In this document: positions 54,432-63,550 of the stretch, piece after piece | Numbering within the stretch: position 1 is the stretch's first letter | Layout of the letters: every line of letters begins with the position of its first letter | DNA from: PALSA-1335 sp965231025 | GTDB lineage: Bacteria; Patescibacteriota; Gracilibacteria; UBA1369 | Assembly (NCBI GenBank): GCA_965231025.1 | Contig: OZ246407.1 | Location: forward strand, 558,001-622,000 | Direction: 5' to 3' | Length of the DNA: 64,000 nucleotides | The notes under the pieces: model-generated | Told to the model about the DNA's origin: nothing | Seen by the model: only the letters and a program-made list of their open reading frames with translations | Databases searched by the model: none | Program-made: the position numbers and the translations under genes

Positions 54432-55991
54432 ATGGAGTTGAATAAATGGCTTAAAATAAGCAGAAAAACCTCAGGTATCATCCTGATTTGCCTCGGATTG
54501 CTGTCACAGGCTATTTGCGTAGCACAAAATATTCCAGATAAAAAGCAAGGGCCTCAGGCGCAAATTGAGGGAAACACCTCCGCCGAGATTGAAAAAAACG
54601 TTATATTCGATGCTTCCAAAAGCATACTTCCCGGAGATCCGGCAAAAGCCGTCTACCGGTGGGACTTTGGGGACGGAACGCAAAAAGAGGGAGTAAATGT
54701 CGCTCACACATTCAACAAAACCGGTACCTACCGAGTCCGTCTGGAAATAAACGCCGACAAACAGACCCTGAAGGATGATACGGATATATTTATCTACAAA
54801 AAGTCCATTCTCCTCCTCACCGACCAGAGTGAAAAAAGAAGCCAGATAGAGAATCTTAAAATCATCGGGCAAAACGAAGGGATAGAAATGAACATCCTGG
54901 AGAGTTTTGACAGCGCATCGGAATTTATTTCCGAAGAAGCGCTGACCAAAGCCATGGACGAAAATCCGGAAGTGCTGAACAGGAGCGACGAAATAATTCT
55001 GTGGACGAACGACAACGTGGGACTCAACACGTTAAGCCGCTTCATCAAGGACGATAAAGAAGAAAAATCAAGAATTTTGAGCAACAAAAACCTCTATGTC
55101 ATCGACGATGACATCAACAAATTCTTACTCAGCCCTTCGATCGAACTTCTCGCACCTAAACAGATCATCGTGGCAAAGGAGGCAAGTTTGTACGTCATTA
55201 TCCCTTCCATGGAAAACAACATCGTCAAAATGCTGCAGCAGGGAGGCTATGAATTCAAGTTTATCGACGAAGCGTCCAGACGGCTCAGCATAGGGAACTT
55301 CATGACGTATTTCGTCAACTTTCTCGTCGAGAGCGGAATTCCGGACAACACCATCGTGCTGATTCTCATGTTGCCCATTATTGCGACGATCATCGTCTTC
55401 ATGAGACAGGTCGTGGGCATGAACACTTTTGGAATGTATACCCCCCTGATCATTTGTCTCACCTTTTTGATCCTTGGCCTGAAATTCGGAATGATAACGT
55501 TCATGACCGCGCTGGTGGTCGGAATGGGGACAAGATATGCACTGAAACGCTTTCACCTGCTCTTTACGCCAAAACTCGCGATCGTGATGATCATGATTAC
55601 CTTGTCGCTCTTCGCGCTGCTGATAATCGGGACATCGCTGAAGCTCTTCGACAGCCAATTCTTCTCCCTGGCCATTTTCCCTATGTTGATTCTGGCCAGC
55701 ATAACGGAGAAATTCACGGGAATTCAGTCCGAGGCGGGGTTCTGGAAAACCCTGTGGCTGACCGGTCAAACTATCATCATCTCCGTCATCGCGTATATTG
55801 CCGTTGGAGGGGAATTTGACCTTGGATTTCTAAGCTTCCGCTGGGACTTCCTGAGAAACTTCATGCGGCACTATCCAGAGAGTATTTTTCTCTTTTTACT
55901 GATCAATATCGTGCTCGGGAGATGGACAGGCCTGAGGCTGGTCGAATACTTCCGTTTCCGTGAAATTTTTCAACATAACGAAGAAGAATAA
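54432..55991 (+). CDS. PKD-domain plus 7-transmembrane protein (7TM_transglut type)
   Basis: I chose ATG 54432 (MELNKWLKI) because it begins a normal signal peptide ending in CVAQN; the open frame reaches back to 54345 without a better start. A PKD domain (about 45-120) shows YRWDFGDGTQKEG and FNKTGTYRVRLEI. A second extracytoplasmic alpha/beta region spans about 125-285. The C-terminal half has about seven membrane helices, with RQVVGMNTFGMYTPLIICLTF, matching the 7TM region usually fused to an inactive transglutaminase. Here the PKD module stands where the transglutaminase would be. The downstream gene, 5 bases on, carries the RimK-like ligase known to pair with this 7TM family, so they are a system. 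Confidence 0.8.
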   Translation: MELNKWLKISRKTSGIILICLGLLSQAICVAQNIPDKKQGPQAQIEGNTSAEIEKNVIFDASKSILPGDPAKAVYRWDFGDGTQKEGVNVAHTFNKTGTYRVRLEINADKQTLKDDTDIFIYKKSILLLTDQSEKRSQIENLKIIGQNEGIEMNILESFDSASEFISEEALTKAMDENPEVLNRSDEIILWTNDNVGLNTLSRFIKDDKEEKSRILSNKNLYVIDDDINKFLLSPSIELLAPKQIIVAKEASLYVIIPSMENNIVKMLQQGGYEFKFIDEASRRLSIGNFMTYFVNFLVESGIPDNTIVLILMLPIIATIIVFMRQVVGMNTFGMYTPLIICLTFLILGLKFGMITFMTALVVGMGTRYALKRFHLLFTPKLAIVMIMITLSLFALLIIGTSLKLFDSQFFSLAIFPMLILASITEKFTGIQSEAGFWKTLWLTGQTIIISVIAYIAVGGEFDLGFLSFRWDFLRNFMRHYPESIFLFLLINIVLGRWTGLRLVEYFRFREIFQHNEEE

Positions 55992-55996
55992 ACGGT

Positions 55997-58372
55997 ATGG
56001 CCTTTTCACTCAAACATCTCGTGAATCCGGGCGTTCTTGGCATCAACGCCAGAAACCTGCTGTACCTGAAACCGTACAACAAGGATAAAGCAGTATTGAT
56101 TGCGGACGATAAACTCAAAACGAAAGCTTTTCTGTCCGCGAGGGAGATCCCTGTGCCAAAACTCTACGGGGTCATCGACAGCATAGACAACCTGTGGAAG
56201 TTCGATTTCAACAAACTCCCTGATAACTTCGTGATAAAACCGAATCTCGGATACGGCGGAGAGGGAATCATTCCGATTATCGATCATGAGGAAAATTCAT
56301 GGATCAGCATCGACCGGGAAAAGTACTCGTTAAAAAGAATCCAGAAGCACATCCAGGACATACTGGACGGACGTTTTTCGGTGACAAACCTGAACGATAA
56401 AGCTTTCTTTGAACAACTCATCGTCTCGGAAGAAACCCTCGGAGCGCTGTCGTACAAAGGACTGCCGGACATACGGATCATTGTCCACAACCTCATTCCC
56501 GTCATGGCGATGCTGCGTCTCCCGACACGCGAATCAAGAGGCAAGGCAAACCTGCATCTGGGCGCAATAGGAGTGGGGATCGACATAGCAAAAGGCGAAA
56601 CAACCAATGCGATCCACCACAATAAAATGATTACGGAAATACCGGGAATAGGGAAAATCAGGGGAATAAAAATCCCCGAGTGGGAAAAAATCCTCACGAT
56701 AGCATGCCAGGCGCAGGTTGCCACAAACCTCGGTTATCTTGCCGCGGACATAGCGATCGATAAAAACCACGGACCGATACTGCTCGAAATCAACGCCCGC
56801 GCCGGTCTGAGCGTACAAATCGCGAATCTAGCCCCGTTAAGGAAACGGTTGGAACGCATCAAGGGACTGAAAATCAGGACGGCCGCAAAAGGAATCCGTA
56901 TTGCCAAGGAAATGTTCGGAAAAACAACGGAAAAAAAACCAAACGAGATTGGCGAAAAAAAGGTCGTTGGGATCGAAGAAAATCTGGAAATCATTATGAA
57001 AGACCGGACGCAGAAGGTAAGCGCATTCCTGGATACGGGGATTGAACGTAGCATCGTGGACGAAACCTTCGCGCAGGAAAACGGTCTGCTCGAAAGCACC
57101 TCCTCGTACGACGACGAAAAATCGACGGTAAAACTCAAGCTGGCGCTGGCGGGCAAACGTATTCAGAGCATTTTCGACGTAGAAAAAATTCAGGATGAAA
57201 ACTACAAAATCATACTGGGACAACGCGACCTTGGGGATAACTTTCTCATTGATCCGTCGCGAAAAAGGAAAACAAAAAAAGCCGTGTCAACGATCAGCAA
57301 AAACATCGACTATAAATCCATCGACGAGCAACTGACCAATATAGACAACAAGATAAAACTCCTTTTCTATCTGCGCCCGCTGAACCTGGAGGAAGAAAGA
57401 AAGAAATTCTTCCAGAATTTTTCCCACAACCCCCAGTTCACCTACCCGGAATTGCAATACGACCCGGACAGCCTGAGAAAAGAACTCTCCACCATTATTT
57501 TCGACGACACGCCCCTGGGAGTGCTGTTCTTCAAAAAGAGCAAAGAGATCCAGAAAAAGATCGCCCTTCATGAATCACGGGGAGAACAGTCGTTCACCTT
57601 AAACTCTGTCGAACTGTTCGGAAAACCTTCAAAAGACCACCTCATCGCGGCAGAGCATATCCTGAAAATAAAAAAAACGCCGGAGGATGAGTTGGAAAAC
57701 GTAACGGCGGAAGAGGCGAAAAAAATATTCACCCAGGTACTGAAAGATTACGGGTTAACAGAATGGAAAGTCGAGATGAAGGAAAACCTCGTCACAAATT
57801 GCGTAGCGGGGAAAAACCACCACCTTTTCCTGAAAAAAAACGCGAAATTTTCTTCGGCAAGAATAAAGAGCCTTGTCGTTCATGAAATTGAAACACACAT
57901 CCTCACCGCCGAAAACGGGAAACACCAACCCTACCGGATGTTCAACAAGGGGTTTGCCGACTACCTCTCAACCCAGGAAGGGTTCGCGTTGTACAACGTA
58001 AGGATGCAGGGACTGGAGAGCGATTACGACCGAACCTATAAAGCCGCACTCGTGAAGGCCACCGATTTGGCGTTCAAACATTCATTCGCCGAACTGTTCA
58101 TAAAAGTATTGGAGATGGGACTGGTGGAATCAAGGGCCTTCAGAATATGTCTCAAGCTCAAAAGGGGACTGTGCGACACATCAAGGCCCGGAGCGTTTAC
58201 CAAAGATTATCTTTACTTCGCCGGCGAAAAACAGGTCGAACAATTTATCGCCGACGGAGGAAAAATCGAAGATCTTTATCTCGGAAAATTCAACCTCGCC
58301 GACCTGGAATACATCAAAATGATTCCCGGGATTTCTGCCCCGTCGGTACTGCCAAAATGGCTCAAAAAATAA
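55997..58372 (+). CDS. RimK-like ATP-grasp / retropepsin-like / DUF1704 metallopeptidase fusion
   Basis: Three enzyme modules share one chain of 791 residues. An ATP-grasp amino acid ligase of the alpha-L-glutamate ligase type (about 1-295) shows FVIKPNLGYGGEG and the metal site LLEINARAG (about 262-270). A retropepsin-like domain of the RimB/Zn_protease type (about 320-420) carries DTG at 346-348 and ends ILGQRDLGDNFLIDPSRK. A DUF1704 domain (about 440-791) holds the metallopeptidase motif HEIETH (629-634) and QEGFA (660-664). DUF1704 is the family of eukaryotic MATCAP tubulin carboxypeptidase. Forming and cutting peptide bonds in one protein suggests adding and removing residues on a peptide or protein tail; the substrate is unknown. 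The gene overlaps queA by 11 bases at the 3' ends. Confidence 0.85.
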   Translation: MAFSLKHLVNPGVLGINARNLLYLKPYNKDKAVLIADDKLKTKAFLSAREIPVPKLYGVIDSIDNLWKFDFNKLPDNFVIKPNLGYGGEGIIPIIDHEENSWISIDREKYSLKRIQKHIQDILDGRFSVTNLNDKAFFEQLIVSEETLGALSYKGLPDIRIIVHNLIPVMAMLRLPTRESRGKANLHLGAIGVGIDIAKGETTNAIHHNKMITEIPGIGKIRGIKIPEWEKILTIACQAQVATNLGYLAADIAIDKNHGPILLEINARAGLSVQIANLAPLRKRLERIKGLKIRTAAKGIRIAKEMFGKTTEKKPNEIGEKKVVGIEENLEIIMKDRTQKVSAFLDTGIERSIVDETFAQENGLLESTSSYDDEKSTVKLKLALAGKRIQSIFDVEKIQDENYKIILGQRDLGDNFLIDPSRKRKTKKAVSTISKNIDYKSIDEQLTNIDNKIKLLFYLRPLNLEEERKKFFQNFSHNPQFTYPELQYDPDSLRKELSTIIFDDTPLGVLFFKKSKEIQKKIALHESRGEQSFTLNSVELFGKPSKDHLIAAEHILKIKKTPEDELENVTAEEAKKIFTQVLKDYGLTEWKVEMKENLVTNCVAGKNHHLFLKKNAKFSSARIKSLVVHEIETHILTAENGKHQPYRMFNKGFADYLSTQEGFALYNVRMQGLESDYDRTYKAALVKATDLAFKHSFAELFIKVLEMGLVESRAFRICLKLKRGLCDTSRPGAFTKDYLYFAGEKQVEQFIADGGKIEDLYLGKFNLADLEYIKMIPGISAPSVLPKWLKK

Positions 58373-59396
58373 ACATGGCGTCCCCGAAACTGTAAAAACG
58401 GTAACATTTTTCGACGGCTTCGCGGTAGGCGTCCAAAATAAACTCCGTACCTCCAAACGAACAGGTGAGAAGCAAAAGCGTGCTTTGAGGCAGATGAAAA
58501 TTCGTAATCAATCCGTCAACGCACTTCCAGCGATAGCCGGGATAGATATAGATTGAAGTTTCTCCGGTTTGAGGAACAAAACCTTTCACAGGATCGTATG
58601 AACTCTCAAGGACGCGTACCGATGTTGTTCCGACGGCAATAATCCTCGCCCCGTCCTTTTTTGCCCGTTGCAACTCCCGGGCGGCCTGGGCGGACAACTC
58701 AAATATCTCACTGTGCATGGTATGGCTCTCCACATCATGTGATTTCACGGGCAGAAAAGTGCCCAGCCCTACGTGAAGAGTGACAAACACAATTTTCACT
58801 CCGATCTGCCTCAACTCCTCAAGGAGGGACTCAGTGAAATGCAATCCCGCCGTGGGGGCGGCCACGCTCCCTTTAGGGTCGGCATAGACCGTCTGGTAAT
58901 CATCGGCCGTTGACGTCGGATTCCGGATGTATGGCGGCAGGGGGGTATGCCCGTGAGTTTCGATAAGCCCATCAATCTCATCTCCTGTCGCATGGAAAAG
59001 GACTTTTCGTTGGCCGTCTGGCAGGACGGAAAGGACTTCAAATGAAAAACCGGGCGCGATAGCAAATTTTCTGCCTGGTTGCAAAAGCTTCCCGGGCTTG
59101 CCGATGGCAAACCACACCACCTCCTCCTTTTCACTCATCCTGTCCGGCCGGAGCAAAAAAAGCTCCGCCTTTTTACCTTCAAAATCAAAAAGCAATCGTG
59201 CCGGCAGCACCCTGGAATTGTTCATCACCAAAACATCGCCTTTACCAAGTAATTTCGGGAGATCCCGGAAATGATAATGGCGGACATGTTTCCCGGTCTT
59301 CTCCAAAACCATCAACCTGCAGGCGTCCCTCGGCCTGACAGGCTCCTGAGCAATGAGTTCTGCCGGTAAATGAAAAGAAAAATCCTCGGTCTTCAT
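58362..59396 (-). CDS. queA: S-adenosylmethionine:tRNA ribosyltransferase-isomerase
   Basis: QueA makes epoxyqueuosine from preQ1-modified tRNA using SAM. At 344 residues it fits the family. Visible are FSFHLPAELIAQEPVRPRDACRLMVL, VLVMNNSRVLPARL, GSVAAPTAGLHFTE, VTLHVGLGTFLPV and TNFHLPQSTLLLL. It is the last gene of an operon on the minus strand: it starts 2 bases after the RsbU-type phosphatase. The other queuosine genes (tgt, queG) are not in the window. Confidence 0.95.
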   Translation of the reverse strand: MKTEDFSFHLPAELIAQEPVRPRDACRLMVLEKTGKHVRHYHFRDLPKLLGKGDVLVMNNSRVLPARLLFDFEGKKAELFLLRPDRMSEKEEVVWFAIGKPGKLLQPGRKFAIAPGFSFEVLSVLPDGQRKVLFHATGDEIDGLIETHGHTPLPPYIRNPTSTADDYQTVYADPKGSVAAPTAGLHFTESLLEELRQIGVKIVFVTLHVGLGTFLPVKSHDVESHTMHSEIFELSAQAARELQRAKKDGARIIAVGTTSVRVLESSYDPVKGFVPQTGETSIYIYPGYRWKCVDGLITNFHLPQSTLLLLTCSFGGTEFILDAYREAVEKCYRFYSFGDAMFIF

Positions 59397-59398
59397 GT

Positions 59399-60637
59399 CT
59401 AAATGGTAACCGATGTGTCGGCTTTTTGCTTTTCCACCGAAACCGGAGCCGAAAGAGCGGAAACCTGTTGATCCAAAACGGCGTCCTTATCATCCTCAGT
59501 CCATTTCGTAAGATTTTTTGAAGGGGAAATATCCATGGTAACATTCGGTCCCACGTAACGAATGGCGATCAGAGTCACATCATCATCCTGGACATGTTCC
59601 TGGACATAGCGCGAAAAATCACGGGCAACATGATAAACAATCCCTTCCGAACCGTATTGCGGAGCATAAAGTTCTACTGCCGCCTTAAGACGATTGAGGC
59701 CATACATCTCTCCCGCCATGTTCCGGGCCTCCACTATGCCGTCAGTATAGAGGATAACGACATCGTCCTTCTCAAGGGGTAACTCAATCTCTTTAATGAT
59801 TTTGCTGTTATCGGCGATCATCCCCAGGGCTATCCCTCCCGTCATACGAACTTCGCAGGCCCCTTTTGATGCCCTATAAATAAGCAAATGCTCGTGACCC
59901 GCCCCGACATAGGTCATTTTTTGCGTTACATGATTCCACCTGAGCATGAGCATGGTCATGAACATCGTGGACTTGATGCGGGTCTTTAACCTGCGGTTCG
60001 TCTGAACCACGACATCAAAGGCACTGTCGAAGATTTCAACGAAAGTATGAATAAGGGTATGAACGATGGTCATGACGAGAGCCGCGGGCACCCCGTGACC
60101 CGTCACGTCACCGACATAGATGTAGGTGTTCTCCTTGGAGGTAATAAAGTCAAAATTATCACCGCCAAGCTCGGATGCAGGTCTGTTTTTGGCAATAATT
60201 TCCAGGCCGGGGATCCTGGGAGCCTCAACGGGCAAAATATCCTTCTGTATCTGGGCCGCGATTTCAAGCTCACCCAGCATACGCTTACCTTCTTTCAGCT
60301 GGCCCGAAATCTTCTCAAGACTCTTGGTAACCTCATTGAAAAAATGAGCGATTGTGCCGATCTCATCGATCCGTTTGGTGTAAATGCGATTATATTTGCG
60401 CCCGGTTAAAAGATTTTTGATCTGGTTCAAAATAAGTTCGAACGGACGGACAATTTCATTGAGATAGACGAGAAGAAAATAGAGCAGAAAAACAAAAAGT
60501 GACACGACAAAAGTCCCCAGACTGATCGTATACTGGCCGATGGAGTAAAAGTAGAAAACGCCGGCCGTAATAAGGATACTGAACAGGAAAAAGTAAACAA
60601 AAACCCTCCCTAACAAGCTTTTCTGAATAAATTTCAT
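59399..60637 (-). CDS. Membrane PP2C-type (RsbU/SpoIIE) phosphatase with HAMP domain
   Basis: Two membrane helices (about 10-32 and 36-60) are followed by a HAMP-like linker (about 60-115, RRxDEIGTIAHFFNEV-like), a coiled coil, and a SpoIIE-type PPM phosphatase domain (about 150-395) with SELGGDNFDF, GDVTGHGVPAAL, YTDGIVEARN and QDDDVTLIAI carrying the metal-binding Asp residues. The helices leave almost no external loop, so it may sense membrane state or respond through a partner. It sits next to a STAS gene, the usual target of such phosphatases in partner-switch systems. The switch kinase (RsbW-type) is not present here. After the phosphatase domain there is a short Ser/Lys-rich tail. Confidence 0.88.
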   Translation of the reverse strand: MKFIQKSLLGRVFVYFFLFSILITAGVFYFYSIGQYTISLGTFVVSLFVFLLYFLLVYLNEIVRPFELILNQIKNLLTGRKYNRIYTKRIDEIGTIAHFFNEVTKSLEKISGQLKEGKRMLGELEIAAQIQKDILPVEAPRIPGLEIIAKNRPASELGGDNFDFITSKENTYIYVGDVTGHGVPAALVMTIVHTLIHTFVEIFDSAFDVVVQTNRRLKTRIKSTMFMTMLMLRWNHVTQKMTYVGAGHEHLLIYRASKGACEVRMTGGIALGMIADNSKIIKEIELPLEKDDVVILYTDGIVEARNMAGEMYGLNRLKAAVELYAPQYGSEGIVYHVARDFSRYVQEHVQDDDVTLIAIRYVGPNVTMDISPSKNLTKWTEDDKDAVLDQQVSALSAPVSVEKQKADTSVTI

Positions 60638-60646
60638 GAGGCAGGC

Positions 60647-61015
60647 TTAAGCAAGTTTCTTCAAAAAGGAATCCATCGAATCATAGTACTCAACGATATT
60701 CAATATACCGATGACAAAAAAAACATCCTTCACGTGCGGCTTGGCGGAAAGGAAAACCAATCCCTTCTTCATCTTTATGAGATGCGAGTGGAGAGCTATC
60801 AAAAACCCGATCCCCTCGCTGTTGACATAATTCAGGTCTGAAAAGTCAAAAACCAGGTACTTGCCAGGAAAAGTATCGGCCAAAGCCTCCAGCTTCTCCT
60901 TCACCACTTCAAGCCCCGCCTTATCCATGTCACCCTGAAACTCAACGACTTGATAGAGGTTTTTCTCATCCGGGGGCTGAACACGAAGGACCAGTGTGGG
61001 GGTATAATCGCTCAT
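60647..61015 (-). CDS. STAS-domain protein (anti-sigma-factor antagonist type)
   Basis: A 122-residue STAS domain protein. The strand and helix around FDFSDLNYVNSEGIGFLIAL match SpoIIAA/RsbV, with Ser in NSEGIG at the phosphorylation site. The rest follows the fold: a helix VVKEKLEALADTF before and KPHVKDVFFVIGI after. Its role would be a phosphorylation-controlled partner switch, dephosphorylated by the RsbU-type phosphatase encoded 9 bases downstream. No sigma factor or RsbW kinase lies nearby, so the output could be the transporter-like protein encoded just upstream (12-base gap). This is inference. Confidence 0.88.
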   Translation of the reverse strand: MSDYTPTLVLRVQPPDEKNLYQVVEFQGDMDKAGLEVVKEKLEALADTFPGKYLVFDFSDLNYVNSEGIGFLIALHSHLIKMKKGLVFLSAKPHVKDVFFVIGILNIVEYYDSMDSFLKKLA

Positions 61016-61027
61016 AAAGTGAATAAA

Positions 61028-63391
61028 TTAAAATGCATGAATGGATAAAGGGGATGGATCAAGGACAGATTGAATATTTTCTGCTTCGGTGCGCAGATCC
61101 AAAGCGGTGTAAACGTCCCTGCAGCGCTGAACGGCATGTTCGAGATCGCTTGTCGGCTGCTGTCGGGAGGCAAGCAAAGGATGAACTCGCTGGGACACTT
61201 CGCGCTGAACCATGTTTTGCAGGTACTTCTTCTGATCCGGCTTCAGGGAAAGAAATAGCTCCTTTGCCTTCTCTAAGACTAATAAATTTCTGCTGAAAAG
61301 TAAATGCACAAGTACAGGAACTGCATCCTTATATTTCAGTTTAAACAGGGCGAACGCTATGGTGACCTTCAAAACAGGATCAAGAACGTCAAAGCGGGAA
61401 AGCAGCCTCTGCTGGTCAACCCTGCCGCCCAACTCACCGATGACTGAGCAATATGCCAAAAAGTCTTCACGTTTCGATGAATTGAAAAGCAGATTGAGGA
61501 CGGACTGAAGCTTTTTTCTGTAGACGGGAAACTGCCACAGTGCCAAAACGGTCTGGGCCCGCACAAAGGGGGAGCGTGATTTTAAACTCGGCAGGAGGTA
61601 ATATCCCATTGCCGGATCATGAAACAGATCGCAAACCTGAATGCAGGCAATATGAAAACGGTCCGAGCCCTTGCGCATGACATCAAGCAGAAACGGAACG
61701 ATCTTTTCATAACGCAACGAAGCAAGGGAACGGACAATGGCTTCACGGACGTTCTCACTCACGGTCTGGGTGAAGAGATTTTTGAGCTCCGTAATGACCC
61801 GGTATCTTGAAAAGCCCTGTTCAAAAATATTCTCTCCCAATGAACTGAAACCGCCGAGCGATTGAACTGCCGCCAGAGTCAGGGCCTCATCCCGGGAGTG
61901 CAAAAAGTCCAGCAAAACGGGGACCGTCTTGGGATCGCCGATTTTATGGAAGATTTCGATAATCTTCACCTTGACCTCCAGTGTTTCCAAAGGGCTTTTG
62001 AGAGCCTGGATAAGAACAGGCAAATGATCGCGATGGCCCTTCTGGGACAAAATTTCGACCGCATGAAGTTTGGCGATCTGATGGTTTGAATTCAGAAGAT
62101 TATCCTTTGACAACTTTGTATACGATTGCTGCAGCCTCAGTGACAATACGATCATGCCTATTGCCAGCGCAACCAAAACCACCCCCAGGGCAATGAAAGT
62201 ATGCTCGGGTAAAAAGAAGGATTGCACGGCCAAAACGACCAGGGTACCGACGATCGTCCCCGAGGGATACACAAACGCCTCAAAAAACTCGCGGACCTGG
62301 CGCTGGGAACCGTGACGCAGAGCGTAATAGGAGGCTTCATAGGCGTTCTTATGAACGATCCCGCTCAGTTCGAAATTATTTTTTGCCAGAATAACGGTAA
62401 AATATCCAAACCCCAGCAGCAGGGAGACGGAACTGAAAAAAGTCACGATGGCATGAAGAAGAAAACTCCCCACAGTTCCAATCTTATGTAAAATTCTGCT
62501 GGCAACCAGGAGCTGAATGGTAAGTGCTGACGCGTGAAAAAGAATATGAAAGGAAGCCAGGCCATGAGCAAGACTTTCCTCATGTGAGAGACCCGATTCG
62601 GAGGCCCCCACCGACTCATCGATAAATTTGGTGTACTGAAATTCAAAAATATGCGCAATAATCCAGTGAATCAAGAAAATGACGAGCATCCCCTGCAGAA
62701 AAGGCACAAAACGGATTTCCCTTAAACTTTCCCTGATCCTCTTGACCCTAACGCGCAAACCGCGTTTCATACTTTCCTGTTTCCGGAAAATATGATGGTG
62801 GTCGCTGGAAAAAGGCTCAAGGAAAAAAATGACCGAAACAATCAGAAAGATGAAAAGTATCCACAGATAAAAGAACTTATAACTTCCGATAAAGGCGCTC
62901 AACGAAGTGATGAGAAGACCAGCAAAAATACCTCCGATGGTCTGCGCCGACTCGATGACCGGGAAAGTGCGTTCACATTCGAGAGGGGTAAAAAAGTCCT
63001 CAATGTAATTTGAGAGAAATATCGTGAGCTGGGGTAAAAATATCCCGGTCACGGCGAGGATAAAACCAAAGAATACATAAGGCTGGTCAACAAAAAGAGT
63101 GGAGAGAAAGAGAAGCAAACCCGTAACGAAGGCGGCCCCCGGAATCAACTGTTTCGAGCTGAAATGCTCGTTCAGCAGTGAAAAGACCAGCATACCCCCG
63201 ATCGTTAACGCAGCCTGGAGCAAAAGCACAAACGGAAGCCACTGTATCCCAAACTTGGTGACAAACATGGCAATAAAAGTTGTTGTTCCGATAATGAGGC
63301 CCAGTCTGTGCAAAAACAGCAGCGACCAGGCATAGGCGGTTCGCGGTATCTCGTGGGGCGCAATATTTAATACCTTCTCAATTATCTTCAT
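61028..63391 (-). CDS. NTT/MFS-like transporter fused to HEAT repeats
   Basis: The N-terminal 440 residues hold about 12 hydrophobic segments in an MFS/ATP-ADP-antiporter-like layout. The C-terminal 330 residues are HEAT-like helical repeats (LPVLIQALKSPLETLEVKVK, TVPVLLDFLHSRDEALTLAAVQSL and several weaker copies) ending in a helical tail. The plan resembles NTT-type nucleotide transporters fused to HEAT repeats in other bacteria, and import of nucleotides would suit a reduced organism. I cannot see substrate-specific residues, so transport of nucleotides is inference. It leads an operon with STAS, RsbU-type phosphatase and queA. Confidence 0.8.
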   Translation of the reverse strand: MKIIEKVLNIAPHEIPRTAYAWSLLFLHRLGLIIGTTTFIAMFVTKFGIQWLPFVLLLQAALTIGGMLVFSLLNEHFSSKQLIPGAAFVTGLLLFLSTLFVDQPYVFFGFILAVTGIFLPQLTIFLSNYIEDFFTPLECERTFPVIESAQTIGGIFAGLLITSLSAFIGSYKFFYLWILFIFLIVSVIFFLEPFSSDHHHIFRKQESMKRGLRVRVKRIRESLREIRFVPFLQGMLVIFLIHWIIAHIFEFQYTKFIDESVGASESGLSHEESLAHGLASFHILFHASALTIQLLVASRILHKIGTVGSFLLHAIVTFFSSVSLLLGFGYFTVILAKNNFELSGIVHKNAYEASYYALRHGSQRQVREFFEAFVYPSGTIVGTLVVLAVQSFFLPEHTFIALGVVLVALAIGMIVLSLRLQQSYTKLSKDNLLNSNHQIAKLHAVEILSQKGHRDHLPVLIQALKSPLETLEVKVKIIEIFHKIGDPKTVPVLLDFLHSRDEALTLAAVQSLGGFSSLGENIFEQGFSRYRVITELKNLFTQTVSENVREAIVRSLASLRYEKIVPFLLDVMRKGSDRFHIACIQVCDLFHDPAMGYYLLPSLKSRSPFVRAQTVLALWQFPVYRKKLQSVLNLLFNSSKREDFLAYCSVIGELGGRVDQQRLLSRFDVLDPVLKVTIAFALFKLKYKDAVPVLVHLLFSRNLLVLEKAKELFLSLKPDQKKYLQNMVQREVSQRVHPLLASRQQPTSDLEHAVQRCRDVYTALDLRTEAENIQSVLDPSPLSIHAF

Positions 63392-63426
63392 ATCATTGAC
63401 CTTATTTGTGTTTTTTACTTCAAATA

Positions 63427-63455
63427 ATTATAAAACAAATCAAAAAACAAGTCAA
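63427..63455 (-). promoter_or_regulatory. Promoter of the transporter/STAS/RsbU/queA operon
   Basis: On the minus strand TTGACT (63455-63450), 17-base spacer, perfect TATAAT (63432-63427), 36 bases upstream of the start. The rest of the 159-base gap shows no gene. Confidence 0.85.
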
Positions 63456-63550
63456 TAGGGCGACTATGCCGATTTTGTCTTACGCGAAAGGAAAAACGCC
63501 ACTTGAAAGATTCAAATATGAGGGAAAATCGGCTGCACTGGATCACGGGA

